Source of the DNA: Psychrobacillus antarcticus
GTDB lineage: Bacteria > Bacillota > Bacilli > Bacillales_A > Planococcaceae
Direction of reading: 5' to 3'
Length of the DNA stretch: 64,000 nucleotides
Assembly (NCBI RefSeq): GCF_029533155.1
Contig: NZ_JAIZDB010000003.1
Span: 60,168 to 124,167, forward strand
Position numbers and translations under genes: made by a program. The stretch's first letter is position 1. Each line of letters begins with the position of its first letter. The notes under the pieces are model-generated. The model searched no databases and was not told the DNA's origin. It saw only the letters and a list, made by a program, of their open reading frames with translations. Shown in pieces: positions 36,082 through 43,629 of the stretch.

Positions 36082-36891
36082 TTGTTAAAATATTTAATAG
36101 TAGTTGTGGGCTCCTTTATAATTGCTTTTGCGTTTAATTCATTTTTAGTGCCTCATGAGATTTTAAGCAGTGGATTAAGTGGTATAGCCATTTTGCTGGG
36201 ACTTATAACCCCTTTTGATACTGGTATACTAAACTTTGTCATGAATGTACCTCTTTTAATATTAGGATATTACAAGCTTGGCAAAGAAATTACACTGAAT
36301 ACACTTGTGTGTGTTTTATCTTTATCAATATTTTTATATATTATTCCAGCTGAATCAATTTCGGATAATATCTTACTTTCAGCTATATTTGGCGGAGCAA
36401 TTGGCGGTATTGGTATAGGTCTAATAATGAAATACTCTGGTACCTCTGGAGGAATTGATATAATAGCTATTATTATATCTCGATCAAGTAATCTTAGTGT
36501 TGGTTTACTTCTTACAGCGATGAATAGTGTGATTGTACTTATTGCAGGAGCCATTTTTAACTGGGAAATAGCATTATATACATTATTATCGATATATTTG
36601 ACAGGCAGAGCAATTGATACAATTTATACCAATCATGAAAAACTAACGATGCAAATAATAACGACTGCAGCTGAACCGATTAGGCAGGAATTATTAGCAA
36701 GCATTTATCGGGGCGTTACAGTCACAGAAGGATTCGGTGGTTACACGCTAGAGAAAAAGAACATTTTGATCATGGTTGTGACTCGCTACGAAATGGGGCA
36801 AATAAAACAAATTATTCGCAGACATGATGAGCAAGCCTTTATCAATATTTTTGAAACAGTAGAAGTTGTTGGGCAATTCGCTAAAAATTAA
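36082..36891 (+). CDS. YitT family membrane protein
   Basis: 269 residues: about six membrane helices (DUF161 part, residues 1-190, with VPHEILSSGLSGIAILLG and MKYSGTSGGIDIIAIII) followed by a cytoplasmic DUF2179 domain (about 200-265, ITTAAEPIRQELLASIYRGV and TRYEMGQIKQIIRRHD). Bacillus cells carry several paralogues; some are sporulation-linked, none has a firm function. TTG start after GAAGGAG. A terminator follows. Confidence 0.9.
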   Translation: MLKYLIVVVGSFIIAFAFNSFLVPHEILSSGLSGIAILLGLITPFDTGILNFVMNVPLLILGYYKLGKEITLNTLVCVLSLSIFLYIIPAESISDNILLSAIFGGAIGGIGIGLIMKYSGTSGGIDIIAIIISRSSNLSVGLLLTAMNSVIVLIAGAIFNWEIALYTLLSIYLTGRAIDTIYTNHEKLTMQIITTAAEPIRQELLASIYRGVTVTEGFGGYTLEKKNILIMVVTRYEMGQIKQIIRRHDEQAFINIFETVEVVGQFAKN

Positions 36892-36912
36892 TGCGTATGT
36901 AATATTTTCAGT

Positions 36913-36952
36913 AAAAGTCGAGGTTCCTTTAATTAGGAATGTCGACTTTTTT
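36913..36952 (+). terminator. Rho-independent terminator
   Basis: AAAAGTCGA / TCGACTTTT outer stem with inner TTCC / GGAA pairing and a T run, directly after the YitT gene. Confidence 0.88.
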
Positions 36953-36979
36953 AGTCTGGTGGAAAAGAATATTTTTGCC

Positions 36980-37013
36980 TGTATTTGGACAAACTTATAG
37001 AGTACATAAAATA
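36980..37013 (+). promoter_or_regulatory. Candidate sigma-G promoter of germination operon
   Basis: TGTATT then, 18-19 bases on, CATAAAATA (37005-37013), about 25 bases before the gerA-type start codon. Sigma-G promoters read roughly TGAATA-N17/18-CATA.TA. A closely similar segment with GGACAAACTTATA and CATAAAATA lies upstream of the holin gene at 43141-43165. Confidence 0.4.
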
Positions 37014-37036
37014 ATTTACAGAAAAAGAGGAATAAC

Positions 37037-38644
37037 ATGGGTTTTTTTTATAAGAAAAAAAAGGAACAGTTAAAATCCACTACTCCTCCACAGAGTCAAA
37101 CGAAGGAGTCCAATGATAAACAAACATTAAAAACAAAACTTCAAGATAATATAAAAATAGTTAAGGATACGCTAGGTAATAGCTCTGATATTATAATTCG
37201 AGAGATTCAAATTGGTAAAGGAGGGGTTCTGAAAGCGGGAATAATGTATACAGACGGTTTAAGCGATACAAATTCTATACAGGACTTCATTCTGGAGTCG
37301 TTAATGCTAGATATTAAAGATGCCGAATTAAAAGTGGAGCTTACTCCTAATCCGAAAATTATAGAGATGATTAAAGATTTTGCCATGACCACAGGAGAAA
37401 TAAAAGAAGTGACCAAATTTGATCAGCTATTCCTTTCCCTCTTATCAGGGGATGTAATTTTTTTGATAGATGGTTATTCGGAAGGTCTAATTATTGGTAA
37501 TAGTCGTTGGGTTGAACGTGGTGTTACAGAAAGTACGACCCAAACAGTAATAAGAGGACCAAGGGAAGCGTTCTCAGAAAATATACGTATAAATACCGCT
37601 TTAATACGGAGAAAGATAAAAGACCCTCAGCTTTGGATGGAAACCAAAATAATTGGAAAACGTACGAGAACGAATGTTGCGGTAATGTATATCAAAGGCA
37701 TAGCCAATGACAAAGTAGTGAAAGAAGTTCATTTTCGACTAGATCGAATTGATATAGATGGAATACTTGAAAGTGGCTATATTGAAGAGTTGATCCAAGA
37801 TGCCCCAAGGTCAATGTTCCCAACAGTATATAATTCGGAACGTCCTGATGTAGTGGCAGCAGCCATCTTAGAAGGCAGAGTTGCTATCTTAATCGATGGT
37901 ACACCGTTTGTATTAACCGTCCCTGCCTTGTTTGTCCAGTTCTTCCAATCTTCAGAGGATTATTATCAACGTTCTCAGATAACTAGTCTAGTGCGAATCC
38001 TACGATTTTTTTCATTTGGAATTGCTTTACTAGCTCCTGCTTTATTTATAGCGGCTACTACTTTTCATCATGAAATGTTACCTACTTCACTCCTTATTAG
38101 TCTGGCCGCTCAACGAGAGGGTGTGCCGTTCCCAGCATTTATTGAAGCTCTCATAATGGAAATTACCTTTGAAATTTTGCGAGAAGCTAGTTTAAGGATG
38201 CCAAGGGCCATCGGTTCAGCTATGTCGATTGTAGGGGCATTTGTTGTTGGTACTGCAGCAGTCGAAGCAGGTTTGATATCTGCAGCAATGGTAATTGTTG
38301 TTTCCTTAACAGCTATAGCCAATTTTGTTTCACCTACTTATGATATGTCAATGTCTGTTCGTATGCTTCGCTTTATTTTTATGGGACTTGCTGCATCATT
38401 TGGATTATTTGGCGTAACAGTTGGTTTAATTGCATTAGTATTGCATTTATGCAGTCTACGTTCATTTGGGATTCCATATATGTATCCTTTAGCACCATTT
38501 AATATATCTGCTCAAAAAGATACAATTATTCGTTTATCTATTTGGAAAATGTTCACTCGTCCTGATTTAATCAGTCAACAAAACATTGATAAACAGCAAA
38601 ATCCAACTGCTGCAAAACCAGTACCTCCAAAACCCACTGAGTGA
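37037..38644 (+). CDS. Germinant receptor A subunit (GerA family)
   Basis: 535 residues. A charged N-terminal tail and a large cytoplasmic domain (about 30-310, with DAELKVELTPNP, GDVIFLIDG and RGPREAFSENIRINTALIRRKI) are followed by four to five membrane helices (about 320-490) including MPRAIGSAMSIVGAFVVGTAAVEAG and VSPTYDMSMSVRMLRF. These are hallmarks of GerAA/GerKA. In spores it sits in the inner membrane with B and C subunits and responds to nutrients. First gene of an A-C-D-B operon; the C-subunit start lies 22 bases after the stop. Confidence 0.95.
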   Translation: MGFFYKKKKEQLKSTTPPQSQTKESNDKQTLKTKLQDNIKIVKDTLGNSSDIIIREIQIGKGGVLKAGIMYTDGLSDTNSIQDFILESLMLDIKDAELKVELTPNPKIIEMIKDFAMTTGEIKEVTKFDQLFLSLLSGDVIFLIDGYSEGLIIGNSRWVERGVTESTTQTVIRGPREAFSENIRINTALIRRKIKDPQLWMETKIIGKRTRTNVAVMYIKGIANDKVVKEVHFRLDRIDIDGILESGYIEELIQDAPRSMFPTVYNSERPDVVAAAILEGRVAILIDGTPFVLTVPALFVQFFQSSEDYYQRSQITSLVRILRFFSFGIALLAPALFIAATTFHHEMLPTSLLISLAAQREGVPFPAFIEALIMEITFEILREASLRMPRAIGSAMSIVGAFVVGTAAVEAGLISAAMVIVVSLTAIANFVSPTYDMSMSVRMLRFIFMGLAASFGLFGVTVGLIALVLHLCSLRSFGIPYMYPLAPFNISAQKDTIIRLSIWKMFTRPDLISQQNIDKQQNPTAAKPVPPKPTE

Positions 38645-38666
38645 AAGTAAGGGAGTAAGCGGTGTA

Positions 38667-39854
38667 ATGAAAAAACAAATATTAATATTGCTGATTGTTA
38701 GCGTCTTTCTTACAGGATGTTGGAATCGTAGAGAATTGAACGAGTTAGCTATTACTATGGCGATAGGGATTGATAAAGTAGATGATGAATACTTGGTTTC
38801 GGCTCAGGTCGTAGTACCTTCAGAAGTCTCCATGAACGCTGGTAAAGGAGCAGCGCCAGTAACGCTCATCCAAGAGAAAGGTAAAACGGTGTATGAGGCA
38901 ATACGAAAAATGACAAAGAGCTCTCCAAGAAAAATTTATCCTGGGCATCTTCGGACACTTATAGTTGGTGAGTCATTAGCCGAGGAAGGAATTGGAGACG
39001 CTTTAGATTTAATATCAAGGGATTGGGAGGTACGATCGGATTTCTACGTTGCTGTGGCTAAGGACTCTACAGCAATAGAAATTTTGAACGTTCAAACTAC
39101 GTTAGAAATCATACCAGCCAATAGGATTTTTAACACGCTTAAAGTGTCAGAAGAAAACTGGGCTGCAACTGTCGGAGTTACATTAGATGAGTTAATGGTA
39201 GATTTGCTAAGTGACGGAAAAGAAGCTGTCTTAACAGGAATTATGGTGACAGGAAACAAAGAGATAGGTTCAAGTAAAGAAAATGTGGCGACTATCACTC
39301 CTAGTGCTATTATTAAGTTTGATGATTTAGCAGTGTTTAAAGACGACAAACTAGTTGGTTATTTAACAGAAGATGAAAGTAGAGCTTATAATGACATCAT
39401 CGATCATGTGAAAAGTACGGTAGGCACAGTTTCGTGTCCTGAAGGGGGAACTATTGATATAGAGGTTCTTAGTAATAAATCAAAATTGAAAGGTAAAATT
39501 AAAAATGGAAGGCCGGAAGTCGATATTAATGTTCAAATAGAAGGAAATATAGGTGCAATAGAATGTTCTCTCAATATAAATAAACCCGATTCCATTAAAA
39601 CACTAGAGAAGCTCTACGAAAAAGAAGTGGAAAATACGATTAACCATTCTATTACCAGCGTACAGGAAAAATATGAGACAGACATTTTTGGATTCGGTAA
39701 TGCTATTCATCGCTCAAATCCAAAAGAATGGAAAACATTAAAAAAACAATGGGATGAGCATTTTGCTAAAATGACTGCGAATGTTAAAGTGGACGTGAAG
39801 ATTTTGAAAACTGGCACCGTAAATAATTCTATAACGGAAAAATGGAAGGACTAA
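38667..39854 (+). CDS. Germinant receptor C subunit lipoprotein (GerC family)
   Basis: 395 residues with a lipoprotein signal (MKKQILILLIVSVFLTGC, Cys18) followed by WNRRELNELAI, the classic Ger(x)C start, then YEAIRKMTKSSPRKIYPGHL and a C-terminal conserved part (YEKEVENTINHSITSVQEKY, then DIFGFGNAIHRSNPKEW). It is lipid-anchored on the outer face of the spore inner membrane. The ATG at 38667 is used because it begins the signal; the frame is open upstream inside the A gene, with no start signal. Confidence 0.94.
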   Translation: MKKQILILLIVSVFLTGCWNRRELNELAITMAIGIDKVDDEYLVSAQVVVPSEVSMNAGKGAAPVTLIQEKGKTVYEAIRKMTKSSPRKIYPGHLRTLIVGESLAEEGIGDALDLISRDWEVRSDFYVAVAKDSTAIEILNVQTTLEIIPANRIFNTLKVSEENWAATVGVTLDELMVDLLSDGKEAVLTGIMVTGNKEIGSSKENVATITPSAIIKFDDLAVFKDDKLVGYLTEDESRAYNDIIDHVKSTVGTVSCPEGGTIDIEVLSNKSKLKGKIKNGRPEVDINVQIEGNIGAIECSLNINKPDSIKTLEKLYEKEVENTINHSITSVQEKYETDIFGFGNAIHRSNPKEWKTLKKQWDEHFAKMTANVKVDVKILKTGTVNNSITEKWKD

Positions 39855-39860
39855 TTATAT

Positions 39861-40085
39861 ATGCTGAACAGCGTAGGAATAATTCTAGTAGCTGCCGTCG
39901 TCGTGTTTATTGAAGTTCCTACCCTTATGGAAAAAAAGTATAAAAAAGAGCTGGTTGTGTTTTCAATTCTTCTTGCTATTGGAGTTTGTCTTGGTATTGC
40001 ACATAGTTTTGGAAAATCTATACCCAACCCAATTGATCTTCTAACTTTCATTTATAAACCATTGCACGATGCATTAACTCGTTAG
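39861..40085 (+). CDS. Small two-helix D protein of germinant receptor operon
   Basis: 74 residues with two membrane helices (about 3-19 and 29-48) and a short C-terminal tail (IPNPIDLLTFIYKPLHDAL). It lies between the C and B genes, 6 bases after the C stop. Small two-helix D proteins encoded in or beside ger operons in B. megaterium and B. subtilis are known to raise or lower germination through the linked receptor; position and architecture match. Sequence similarity cannot be checked here. Confidence 0.75.
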   Translation: MLNSVGIILVAAVVVFIEVPTLMEKKYKKELVVFSILLAIGVCLGIAHSFGKSIPNPIDLLTFIYKPLHDALTR

Positions 40086-40118
40086 ATGAATTAAAGAAAA
40101 GTTAGGTGGGTAAATATT

Positions 40119-41234
40119 ATGATGCAAAACGTTAAAATAAGTTCTTATCAATTTCTAGTTTTAGTTTTCTTTTTTACGATTGGTACGAGCATCTTAGTTG
40201 TACCATCAGCTTTAGCAAGCTATGCGAAGCAAGATGCTTGGATTGCCGCAATAATTGGCACAGGAATTGGTCTATTAATCGTGTGGCTATTCACGAAAAT
40301 AGGACTTTGGTTTCCTGATCGAACCTTTGTTCAGATGAATGAAACTCTTTTTGGAAAATGGATAGGTACAGTCTTTTCTTTATTATTTTTATTCATGAAT
40401 TTTATTTATGCTGCTTTGATTTTGTATCATTCTGGTACATTCCTTACCACGCATATTATGCCAAATACACCAATGGTAGCCACTAATATATTGATGGGTA
40501 TAATAATGATAATGGGCGTTCGCCTTGGACTTGAAACCATTGCTCGTTCTTCGGAAATTTTTATTGTTGTTTTCTTTCTGCTTTTTATTATATTAGTGGT
40601 TTTTATAGCACCTAAGATTCAAATTGAGAACATTCAACCTGTATTTGAGGCAGATATGAAAAGTATTGCTGAAGGGTCGTTAACTTTGCTTGTGATTTCC
40701 ACGGTTAATGCCGTTAGTTTATTAATGATATTCCCAGCCTTTATTAACCAACCTAAATCTGCAAGGAAATATTTTTTTATTGGAAATCTAGTAGGTGGAC
40801 TAGTCATTGTTATCGTCACATTATTGTGTATTATGGTATTAGGGGCTGATTTAACCTCTAGACAGGAGTTTCCTAGCTATGGTTTGGCTAAAATGATAAA
40901 CATTGGGAACTTTGTGAATCGAGTAGAGGCATTGATGGGCGCACTTTGGATTCTTTGTCTCTATTTTAAGATGGTACTCTTTTTTTACGCATCTGTTTAT
41001 GGGTTAGCCCAAATTTTAAATTTGAAAGATTATCGCCCATTAACGTATCCGTTAGGGATGATCGCCATTGTCCTATCTCTCGCGGTTTTTCCAAGTGTTG
41101 TGGATCAACATATTTTTGATAAGACTATTAGTAAATACTTTTCTTTAACGATTGGAATTGCTTTACCTTTGTTAATGGTAATTGTATATGCTATACGAAA
41201 AAAGCGATTAAAAAAAGATGGCCAGGCTTCATAA
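40119..41234 (+). CDS. Germinant receptor B subunit (GerB-type permease)
   Basis: 371 residues with ten membrane helices in the APC/LeuT-like arrangement of GerB proteins. KISSYQFLVLVFFFTIGTSI opens helix 1 with its broken GTSIL, and the helix 6-7 loop and PSALASYAKQDAW are typical. It forms the ligand-binding part of the receptor. GGTGGG precedes an ATG-ATG start. Last gene of the operon, followed by a terminator. The nutrient recognised is unknown. Confidence 0.93.
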   Translation: MMQNVKISSYQFLVLVFFFTIGTSILVVPSALASYAKQDAWIAAIIGTGIGLLIVWLFTKIGLWFPDRTFVQMNETLFGKWIGTVFSLLFLFMNFIYAALILYHSGTFLTTHIMPNTPMVATNILMGIIMIMGVRLGLETIARSSEIFIVVFFLLFIILVVFIAPKIQIENIQPVFEADMKSIAEGSLTLLVISTVNAVSLLMIFPAFINQPKSARKYFFIGNLVGGLVIVIVTLLCIMVLGADLTSRQEFPSYGLAKMINIGNFVNRVEALMGALWILCLYFKMVLFFYASVYGLAQILNLKDYRPLTYPLGMIAIVLSLAVFPSVVDQHIFDKTISKYFSLTIGIALPLLMVIVYAIRKKRLKKDGQAS

Positions 41235-41320
41235 ATTCCTATTATTAGTTGGCTACAAAACGTATTAAAGTCCATTCCTGAAATTAATTAGCAGAGGGGA
41301 ATTAGGGGATAATAATTTTG

Positions 41321-41352
41321 AAAGGGAACTTTTGTTTGAAAAAGTTCCCTTT
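41321..41352. terminator. Bidirectional terminator
   Basis: 13-bp stem AAAGGGAACTTTT / AAAAGTTCCCTTT between the ger operon and the convergent minus-strand coiled-coil gene. Confidence 0.88.
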
Positions 41353-41358
41353 AAGTAA

Positions 41359-41722
41359 TTATGGAGAGATTAGCAATCTTTTTATTGATTTAAAATCTAC
41401 CTCATGTTGAAAACTACGAGCGGAAAGTATATCAATCGATTCCTGATGCTTTTCAATGCTCTTTTCTAGAGTAGCAAAGTAAGGTTCTAATCCTTGAATT
41501 ATGAATATATTTTGATTGTCAATTTTCTTATCAAGATTATCTGCTTTTTTATCTAGTACCGCTAAGTCTGTTTTAAGTATACTTACATCAGCTTCAATTT
41601 TATCGACTTTAGTTTCTAATTGATCAAATCGAATTCCATGATTATCCACTTTAGTTTCAATACGACCTTGTCCTTCTTTTAAATCTTGTATTTCGTAAAA
41701 TTTGACCGAGAATTTTCTCCAT
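41359..41722 (-). pseudogene. Frameshifted coiled-coil protein gene
   Basis: A GGAGG site seven bases before ATG at 41722 starts MEKILGQIL, then the frame runs into RNTRFKRR and a stop. In the next frame the expected continuation YEIQDLKEGQGRIETKVDN follows, then a heptad-rich coiled coil (IEADVSILKTDLAVLDKKAD) and a tail ending IKRLLISP. The joined product matches small Bacillus coiled-coil proteins that begin MEKIL...I..LKEGQ..IE. The long open frame extending further upstream lacks a start signal and is an artefact of the slip. Confidence 0.75.
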
Positions 41723-42159
41723 TTATTAACCTCCATTAGAATAAATGAATTGTTAACATTGGAAAAAGGTTTGGGTGTTGAAAATTTGTCTAAGAGAATG
41801 AGAAGTGAGTATTTTGAAGTTTGAAATTTTGATGGGGAATGTTCGATAAGATTTTCTGATAATTCAACAAAGAATGGTGATTCTGTCAACTTATTATTAG
41901 GAAGCGGTTATTTACTGGAATTTTGAATATACCTACAAGAAAAACCAATATCAAGTTTAGAAGTGAGTTATGGACAATCACTCGCGATACAAAAGTTAAA
42001 AGACTCTCAGAGCGAATTTGAAGCACACCAAATTTAAGTAGAAAAAACAATATATATGGACTTTTTAAGGTGGATTCTCTTTAATTTCAAATAAGGTTCC
42101 CAAATACATATTTGGGAACCTTATTTTGTGATAAAATAGGAGGTAGAAGAGGTGTAGTA
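41723..42159. other. Intergenic region with an orphan 17-bp hairpin
   Basis: About 430 bases. The main feature is a perfect 17-bp inverted repeat (42090-42125) followed by TTTT, 12-20 bases before the ribosome binding site of the recombinase gene. A short open stretch reading LWTITRDTKVKRLSERI (about 41966-42020) may be a gene remnant. Confidence 0.5.
42090..42125 (+). terminator. Perfect 17-bp hairpin upstream of the Xer gene
   Basis: Arm 42090-42106 (starts AATAAGGTTCCC) and arm 42109-42125 (ends GGGAACCTTATT) are perfectly complementary with a 2-base loop. No plus-strand gene ends nearby, so it may attenuate the recombinase transcript rather than close an upstream one. Confidence 0.7.
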
Positions 42160-43116
42160 ATGAAAAGAGAATTACCTAAAATAGTGACAGATTTTCTAGT
42201 CTATTTAACGACGATTAGAGGGAAATCTTTGCGAACACGAAAAGAGTATGAATATGACATCACTTTATTTTTAAGATTTCTAATAGCAGTGGAAAAAGAT
42301 TTAGAAATAACTAAAATGGACGAAATCTCTATTAAAGATGTAACGATCGATTTTATAAAAGAAATTTCATTGGAAGATATGTATTTGTTTTTGGAGTACT
42401 GTGAAATGCAACGTAGTAATAGTGCTGCTTCTCGGGCAAGAAAGGCAGCTACGCTGAAATCCTTTTTTAAATATTTGAAGGGAAAAAGAAGATTATTGGA
42501 TGAAAATCCAGCGGATGAATTGGAGACGCCAAAAATTGGTAAGAAAAAGCCTATTTATATGGATCAACAAGAGGCTGAATTATTTATTGCAGGCATTAAA
42601 AAAAGCAATCATTACTACCGCAATTATAGTATGATCATGTTCTTTTTAAATTTAGGTCTTCGTGTTTCGGAGCTTTGTAGCTTAAATCTCAACTCTATCC
42701 AAGACAATATATTGCGAGTAGTAGGTAAGGGGGATAAAGAACGTACCGTTTTCCTGAACAAGGCTTGTATCGTGTCACTTCATACATATATGGAAAAAGA
42801 ACGCCAATACATACAAGGGGCAACTACAAATGATGCCCTCTTCCTATCCCAAAAAGGAACTAGATTAACACGGCAAACCATCGCAAAAATTATCAAACAA
42901 ATTAACCAGGACTCCGGTTTAAACAAGGAAAAACTATCTCCCCATAAGCTAAGACATACATCTGCAACTATTATGTATAAAAACGGGGCAGATATTAGAA
43001 GTCTACAGCATATTCTGGGTCACGCCAGTGTATCAACTACACAGATTTATACGCATGTGGAGGATAAAGAAATACGCCAAGTGATTGAAAACAATCCGTT
43101 CAATCTTTTAGGTTAA
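42160..43116 (+). CDS. Tyrosine recombinase, XerC/XerD type
   Basis: 318 residues. SAM-like N-terminal DNA-binding domain (about 1-110) and a catalytic domain with the full tyrosine-recombinase set: Arg in NLGLRVSELCSLNL, Lys in VVGKGDKERTVFL, HKLRHTSATIMY (His-x-x-Arg), LGHASVSTTQIYTH (His/Trp position and the Tyr nucleophile). Length fits chromosomal Xer enzymes rather than phage integrases. ATG at 42160 follows GAAGAGGTG; the frame is open upstream into the hairpin. No prophage genes surround it. It lies 0.4 kb from a dif-like repeat. Confidence 0.9.
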   Translation: MKRELPKIVTDFLVYLTTIRGKSLRTRKEYEYDITLFLRFLIAVEKDLEITKMDEISIKDVTIDFIKEISLEDMYLFLEYCEMQRSNSAASRARKAATLKSFFKYLKGKRRLLDENPADELETPKIGKKKPIYMDQQEAELFIAGIKKSNHYYRNYSMIMFFLNLGLRVSELCSLNLNSIQDNILRVVGKGDKERTVFLNKACIVSLHTYMEKERQYIQGATTNDALFLSQKGTRLTRQTIAKIIKQINQDSGLNKEKLSPHKLRHTSATIMYKNGADIRSLQHILGHASVSTTQIYTHVEDKEIRQVIENNPFNLLG

Positions 43117-43206
43117 TGTATATTACAGAATGTGGAATAAGGACAAACTTATAAAGCATAAAATAGATAGTGAAACTAAGAATCATTTCTGAAGGGGGGG
43201 CCTCAT

Positions 43207-43464
43207 TTGGCAAATAAACAGTCTTCTATACCTTTTGAAAAAATGATGATTGTACGGACTGTCGTACTATTAATTGCGTGGTTTAACCAATTTCTTGTCA
43301 TGAAGGGGTATAGTCCGATTGATTTTTCTAGCGAAGATGTCGAGCTTGGGGTTACGTTTGGTTTTGCTTTTTTTGCATCTATTTGGTCATGGTGGAAAAA
43401 CAATGATGTGCGTTACAAAGCTCGAAGAAATACACAATATCTGAAAAATAATGGGTTAAAATAG
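43207..43464 (+). CDS. SPP1-type phage holin
   Basis: 85 residues: two membrane helices (about 17-34 and 50-68), the pattern MIVRTVVLLIAWFNQFL followed by LGVTFGFAFFASIWSWWKNN and a basic tail. This matches the phage SPP1 holin family found also as isolated chromosomal genes. It could form membrane pores in the forespore or mother cell; no endolysin is adjacent. TTG start after GAAGGGGGGG. Confidence 0.85.
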   Translation: MANKQSSIPFEKMMIVRTVVLLIAWFNQFLVMKGYSPIDFSSEDVELGVTFGFAFFASIWSWWKNNDVRYKARRNTQYLKNNGLK

Positions 43465-43540
43465 TTCGCTTTTGAGGCTGGGACATAAGGAAGTCAGCAG
43501 AAATCTATAGAAAGATACTGACATCTTATAAATTTAATTT

Positions 43541-43572
43541 AGGTTTTTATAATAATATTATGTAAACTAAAT
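43541..43572 (+). repeat. Left dif-like direct repeat
   Basis: 32 bases matching 53681-53712 at 28 positions, with 25 bases (from 43548) differing at only one. The right half TTATGTAAACT equals the XerD arm of the Bacillus dif site; the XerC arm is degenerate. It lies between the holin gene and the maltodextrin cluster. Confidence 0.7.
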
Positions 43573-43583
43573 TTACTATAAAA

Positions 43584-43625
43584 AAATTCCAGATAAGTGT
43601 ATTCACTTGTCTGGAATTTTTTTAT
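43584..43625. terminator. Bidirectional terminator
   Basis: 16-bp stem AAATTCCAGATAAGTG / CACTTGTCTGGAATTT flanked by A and T runs, directly after the cyclomaltodextrinase stop. Confidence 0.9.
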
Positions 43626-43629
43626 AGTT

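Noticed and set aside
42160..43464. Prophage (integrase plus holin)
   Set aside because: The recombinase is Xer-like in length and motif, and no capsid, tail, replication or lysin genes lie nearby; germination and sugar genes flank it.
43476..43500. GAGGCTGGGACATAAGG as a regulatory element
   Set aside because: Similar GGCTGGGACA or GGTTGAGACA strings are frequent just before terminators in Bacillales, including at about 98 here; no specific function can be argued.
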